Of a DNA stretch of 64,000 nt, positions 60,126 through 64,000 are shown in pieces (within the stretch, counting starts at the first letter, position 1; every line of letters begins with the position of its first letter). This DNA is from Penicillium oxalicum. Taxonomy: Eukaryota > Ascomycota > Eurotiomycetes > Eurotiales > Aspergillaceae. Below the pieces are notes generated by a model that was not told the origin of the DNA, made no database searches, and saw only the letters and a list, made by a program, of their open reading frames with translations. The position numbers and the translations under genes were made by a program. The stretch spans positions 2,108,001-2,172,000 of the forward strand of contig NC_064653.1 in NCBI RefSeq assembly GCF_001723175.1, given 5' to 3'.

Positions 60126-61262
60126 TCAATTAATTATAATCAGACCGGGTCCTGCCAAAGCCCATTTCGCCACATTGCTCGCATCACCAAATGGGCCAGC
60201 AGACTTTGTCACCGAAGCGATAGTCAACCCGTTCATCTTATGATTCTCATAAGGGAACAGCGCCTCCGCTTTAACCACCTTGGTACCCGCGTCACGGCTC
60301 ATAACACGAAGAGGCTGCACAATCGGAAGATTCTGCTGATTGATATAGGTCAACCAAAGCGGGTTCTTGGCTTCATGATCGGGATCGTTGAACTGGAAAG
60401 TGAGAATCTGGTTCTGCGGCGCCGGCGTCGAAAGCACTTTCAGTTCCTCGTAAGTGCGCAATGGAATCTCGGCAATGTTGGGGCAGCTGCCTGGAACAAC
60501 GAAGCCTTGAATGGCCGTGAATGCAAAGTTGAGGTTACCAGTTGTCAAGAATGGAAGTTCACTGGGCCTTTTGCCCAGAAGTGTGCGGAACCAGCCTTGC
60601 TGCTCTCCTTCCTGGCCGATGATGGAGGAAATCTCACGTGCCAGGTCAAAATCGCGGCCGAGCGCGAATCGCTCAACGACGTCTTGCAAGGTGCCGAGAA
60701 CGACATCGGTAAAGGTTGTGGCGAGAGTGATGGCCGAGTCGAGGGTTTGCACGGGGAATTTGTATTTGCATGGTTTCACTTGGGGAATTTTGAAGTGTTT
60801 CAAGGCATCGTTGGCGCGGAGAGCATGCAGTTCCTCTTGCTGTGGAAGATAGACGGTCAGTTGTCATTTGAACTCGTTCTGCAACGTCCGGATCAGGTTG
60901 GTATACGATACCGCTAGAATGGCTTTCAGTGCATCGAGCATGTTGGCCCGATCTGTCCCTCTCTCGAACGTGTAGCCATCGACCTTGTTGGTCACATTGT
61001 TGACGAGCTCATTGAAGAAGGCAATTTCGAATAGCTCATTGAAGGCGATCAACTTGAGATTCACAATCCCCTGGTTGCTGATCACAGGTGGAGGCGGCCC
61101 ATTTGGCAAAGTGCCATGGGCAGCCTTCTCGATGCCCTCAACTTGATTTGCATCTGGGAATGGGAGTCCGCTGGGTAGCTGGTTCATGACTTGGGAGGTT
61201 GGCGATCCCGCAACTGACCAGGTCAGACTCGAGACCGCTACCGCCAGAGAAACGAAGCGCAT
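60126..61262 (-). CDS. LsdA/Rds1-like secreted ferritin-like protein
   Basis: Two exons in transcript order, 61262-60912 and 60839-60126, give 354 residues. A signal peptide (MRFVSLAVAVSSLTWSVAGS) is followed by a Pro-rich stretch and a helical ferritin-like region: LKLIAFNELFEIAFFNELVNNVTN, then EELHALRANDALKHF, where the two ExxH/Glu-rich helices resemble ferritin-like metal or pair-forming helices. The C-terminal strand part follows (GNLNFAFTAIQGFVVPGSCP). The family includes Aspergillus nidulans LsdA, a late-sexual-development protein, and yeast Rds1, induced by stress and starvation. The molecular function is unknown. The intron (60840-60911) is in phase 0. The gene is not assigned the lsdA name because orthology was not tested. 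Confidence 0.82.
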
Positions 61263-62409
61263 TATGCCGATGGACTGAGAAGAATCGAAGATCAAATGAG
61301 AAGGAAAAGCTGATGGGCTGGCTTCGATTTGATTTCACCCACGACCAAAACAATGGAGACGAGCTAAACAAAGGACTGAAGCCCGTTGTGTAAACGGATA
61401 TCAATGACAAAAGAAAAGGCGCAACACCAAGTGTCAGAACTGCGGACTACCGCGTTTAAATAGTTCAAAAAGTGAACCAGGTTGCCATAAATGGGTACAA
61501 ATCTACAGGCATCGAGTGCAAGAGCGAATCGGTCGACTCGATTCGTTACTCTGGAAGGAGCTGCCACCTCCATTGTGGACGTACAACCAGTTTGCCTCGG
61601 CAAACGTTGATTTGTTGTTTGACTTCTGCAGTTGCACGCATGGAACTCCCAGGAATCTCCTAAAAGCTGACTGTGTAGCGCTTAACGAGGCACCGACGCG
61701 CTGTGTGACTTCTCAAACCAAATTTAGCTCATGGACTTGTCGACAGGCAGAAAGATAATTCGATTTCGGTCGATGCGAGGTGGAATTAGAGCTCGATAGA
61801 TTGCTAGCGATCGCACGTACGGACAGGCTCAAAATAGCATGCTGTACTGACGGTTCATCTTTGTTTGGGCTGCATCGGCTCCGATTTGAGGTTGGCGGGG
61901 CCGACCAACAGCCACCAGAGTAAAAATGGATTTTTGGTGCTCAAGTTGCGGCTCTGGGTGAGTTTGAGAGTAAATCGCCGGCTGTACGTGACCTTGATTG
62001 CTTTCGATCAGGCTGAGCAGGGTGGACTTGTTCGGAATAAGCTTGAGTATGGCGCCGTGGCTTCGACAAACGGTGTCGGCTTAGCCGCTTGAAGGGGTCA
62101 TGAACCGCCTCAGTGCATTCAAAGGGTCTGCTTCCGACTTTTGTTACTGGACAAAAGTGATTTGGAAGGGTGGAATCGGGACCACAAATTCGGGAGGGCG
62201 AATAGACCGGAGACGTCTGCTGGGTGGTAGAGACAAAAAGATTGTCATAACATTCATTACGCTACCAATGTGAGTGACTGGAGTTGCACGAGAGGGGCGG
62301 GGCACTGGGGATCTAGTTAGATTGAGTTTGTAGATTGATGTCACAATATATTTCATTTCTTGGGTTCATTGTTTTTTGGTTTCGAAAACGATAACAAAGT
62401 GCGAAGGTA
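61263..62409. other. Intergenic: LsdA-like promoter and transporter 3' region
   Basis: 1.1 kb, no gene seen. Confidence 0.5.
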
Positions 62410-64000
62410 CTAATACGGTCGGCGAAAGACCAGCCTCCTGGCATCCTCGTCTATATCTTTTTCAACTTCATCTAGGTCAATGTGGGCGATGGCGGCATCA
62501 TCACCATCAAAGATCTTGGCCAGCTCCTCAAGGGTAGGCCCGCGGGTCTCCACATAGAAGAAGTAGACAAAGACAAGCTCAATGAAAATCCAGATCTGCC
62601 CGAGGACATGTCAGTAAGAGCGCAGCTACAGATGATGAAGCATCATCAACATACCGTATAGATGAGTGAGAGATTCCAGTGGTGAGGCAAATTCTCCCAG
62701 GCGATTGGATTGGTGTAACTATAACACGTTAAAGATTTGTTTCACCGCGAGAAGATTATTGTCTTTACTCACTTTCCGAGAATCAAAGAAGCCTGCACTG
62801 TCAAGTTCATAATCATGATGCCCTTGGCACGCAGGCGATAGGGAAGGATCTCGAGAGAATAGGCGACCAAGAGACCCGACCAGGCGATGGCGTAGAAGAC
62901 GGAGAAAAGCCACACAAAGACGACCTGTGGATAACCAGAAGATTTGACGTCCTGGGTCTTCTCATAGACCGAAGACGTGACCGTCCAGGCTAAGAACATG
63001 AGCACCATGCCAGCGGTGGAGATTAGGAATAGAGGACGGCGACCAATCCGATCCACAAAGAATGCACTGCCTATACTGACTACGAGACTCAGGAGTGTCT
63101 GACCACCATTCAGCTATAGGAAGCGTATGTCAGCTTTTGAGACCTGTGACCAATCACAAAATAGGAAACGCCAGGAGACTTACTGGAATTTTCTTGGTCT
63201 GATCAGTGATGCCCATACTGTTGTAGATCAGACTGGTGTAGTTGCTGAACAGGGCATTTCCACTGTACTGCGAGATAATACCCAGCGAGACAAGGATGGC
63301 CAATCGATAGCGGTTACCTCGGGTCTTCATAAAGTCCAGATAGCTACTGTTCTTTTGAATGATCATTTCCAGGCGGATGGTCTCCTTGATCTCGCGGAAT
63401 TCGAACTGAACGGTGGAGTTGTATTGGTTGCCGTTACCATGGTAGTAGGCGAGGATATCAAGGGCTTCATCATATCGCTCCTGCGAGACCAACCATCGGG
63501 GAGACTCGGGGACCCCTTTATTTAGGTCAGATTGAACTCCATCGGGATTGACTCATGAGCACTTACACCAGATGAGAGCGAGCTGGATTACAGCGGGGAA
63601 GACTTGAAGGATGGTTAAGCTTCGCCATGACCAGTCTCCGTGGATGTACATTGTGCCCCAAGCGATCCACGCGACAACTTTTCAAGGTCAGTGATGCCAT
63701 TAATCAAGTGATGAGCGGGGATGGATTACCCAAGGCACCCAGGTTCCAAAGACAGTTGTAGATACTCGTCACCTTGCCTCGATGTTGGGGATGGCAAATC
63801 TCGGTAAGAAGAACAGGCGAGGCCATCTGGGCCAGACTGTTTCCGAAGCCAAGGAAGAGACGACCAGCGACGTACACTGTGGATTTCGTCAGAACAAGAT
63901 CAAGTCATGCTTGGAAAGGTGGAAGACGAACTCCCGTAGTCCTTGCAGAAGGCGCCTAAAAGTCCACCGAGAATCATGAGCACACACCCGATGATGATGG
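62410..64000 (-). CDS. MFS sugar transporter, N-terminal part beyond the window
   Basis: Exons in transcript order: 64000-63932 (cut by the edge), 63876-63730, 63677-63567, 63515-63184, 63113-62773, 62718-62655 and 62595-62410. The C-terminal ~415 residues are visible. Signatures of the sugar-porter family: the cytoplasmic-loop PESPRWL, DRIGRRPLF in the second half (equivalent of D-R-x-G-R-R), YVAGRLFLGFGNS in helix 4, and YVETRGPTLEE after the last helix. The segment LTEICHPQHRGKV and the AWSGLLVAYSLEILPYRLRAKG stretch match the lactose/hexose-permease-like branch of fungal transporters. It sits in the plasma membrane and probably imports a mono- or disaccharide by proton symport; the exact sugar is unknown. 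All phases agree across six junctions. Confidence 0.92.

Overview
The window is nuclear DNA of a filamentous ascomycete. Almost every gene is broken by short introns (about 50-160 bp, GT...AG, often GTAAGT or GTATGT donors), genes sit singly on either strand 0.3-3 kb apart, and the gene set (pectin lyase, GH92 mannosidase, LsdA-like protein, fungal rhodopsin-fold membrane protein, SH3 membrane protein) fits Eurotiales such as Aspergillus or Penicillium. The species cannot be named from this sequence alone. All gene models are my own splice reconstructions, checked for reading-frame phase across every junction.

Layout. 1-11.1 kb holds mostly housekeeping genes on the + strand: an SH3 membrane protein (5' end at the window edge), an omega-like glutathione S-transferase, cofilin, cytochrome c oxidase subunit V and ATP synthase beta. 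13.8-21.2 kb holds two - strand carbohydrate genes, glycogen branching enzyme and a secreted GH92 mannosidase. 24.3-32.8 kb holds uncharacterised proteins plus an aldo-keto reductase. 33.5-36.6 kb holds a threonate-dehydrogenase-like protein followed by a class II aldolase, a probable four-carbon sugar-acid pair. A secreted Ser/Ala-rich protein follows at 37 kb.

38-43 kb is an accessory-looking stretch: a gene-free region with a 663-bp foldback inverted repeat (39298-39960), then one gene predicted to encode an O-methyltransferase fused to a SnoaL/NTF2-like domain. 44.7-64 kb holds succinate dehydrogenase Fe-S subunit, an NmrA-like protein, a rhodopsin-fold membrane protein, a secreted amidase, pectin lyase, an LsdA-like protein and the 3' part of a sugar transporter cut by the right edge.

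How they fit together. Three nuclear genes of mitochondrial respiration (cox5, atp2, sdhB) each carry a CCAAT box about 190-260 bp upstream of the start, as expected of CCAAT-binding-complex targets. Pectin lyase, GH92, the sugar transporter and the aldo-keto reductase fit plant-matter and sugar use. The most novel items are the methyltransferase-SnoaL fusion, the split dehydrogenase/aldolase pair without its kinase, a predicted nucleotidyltransferase-fold protein, and the foldback element.
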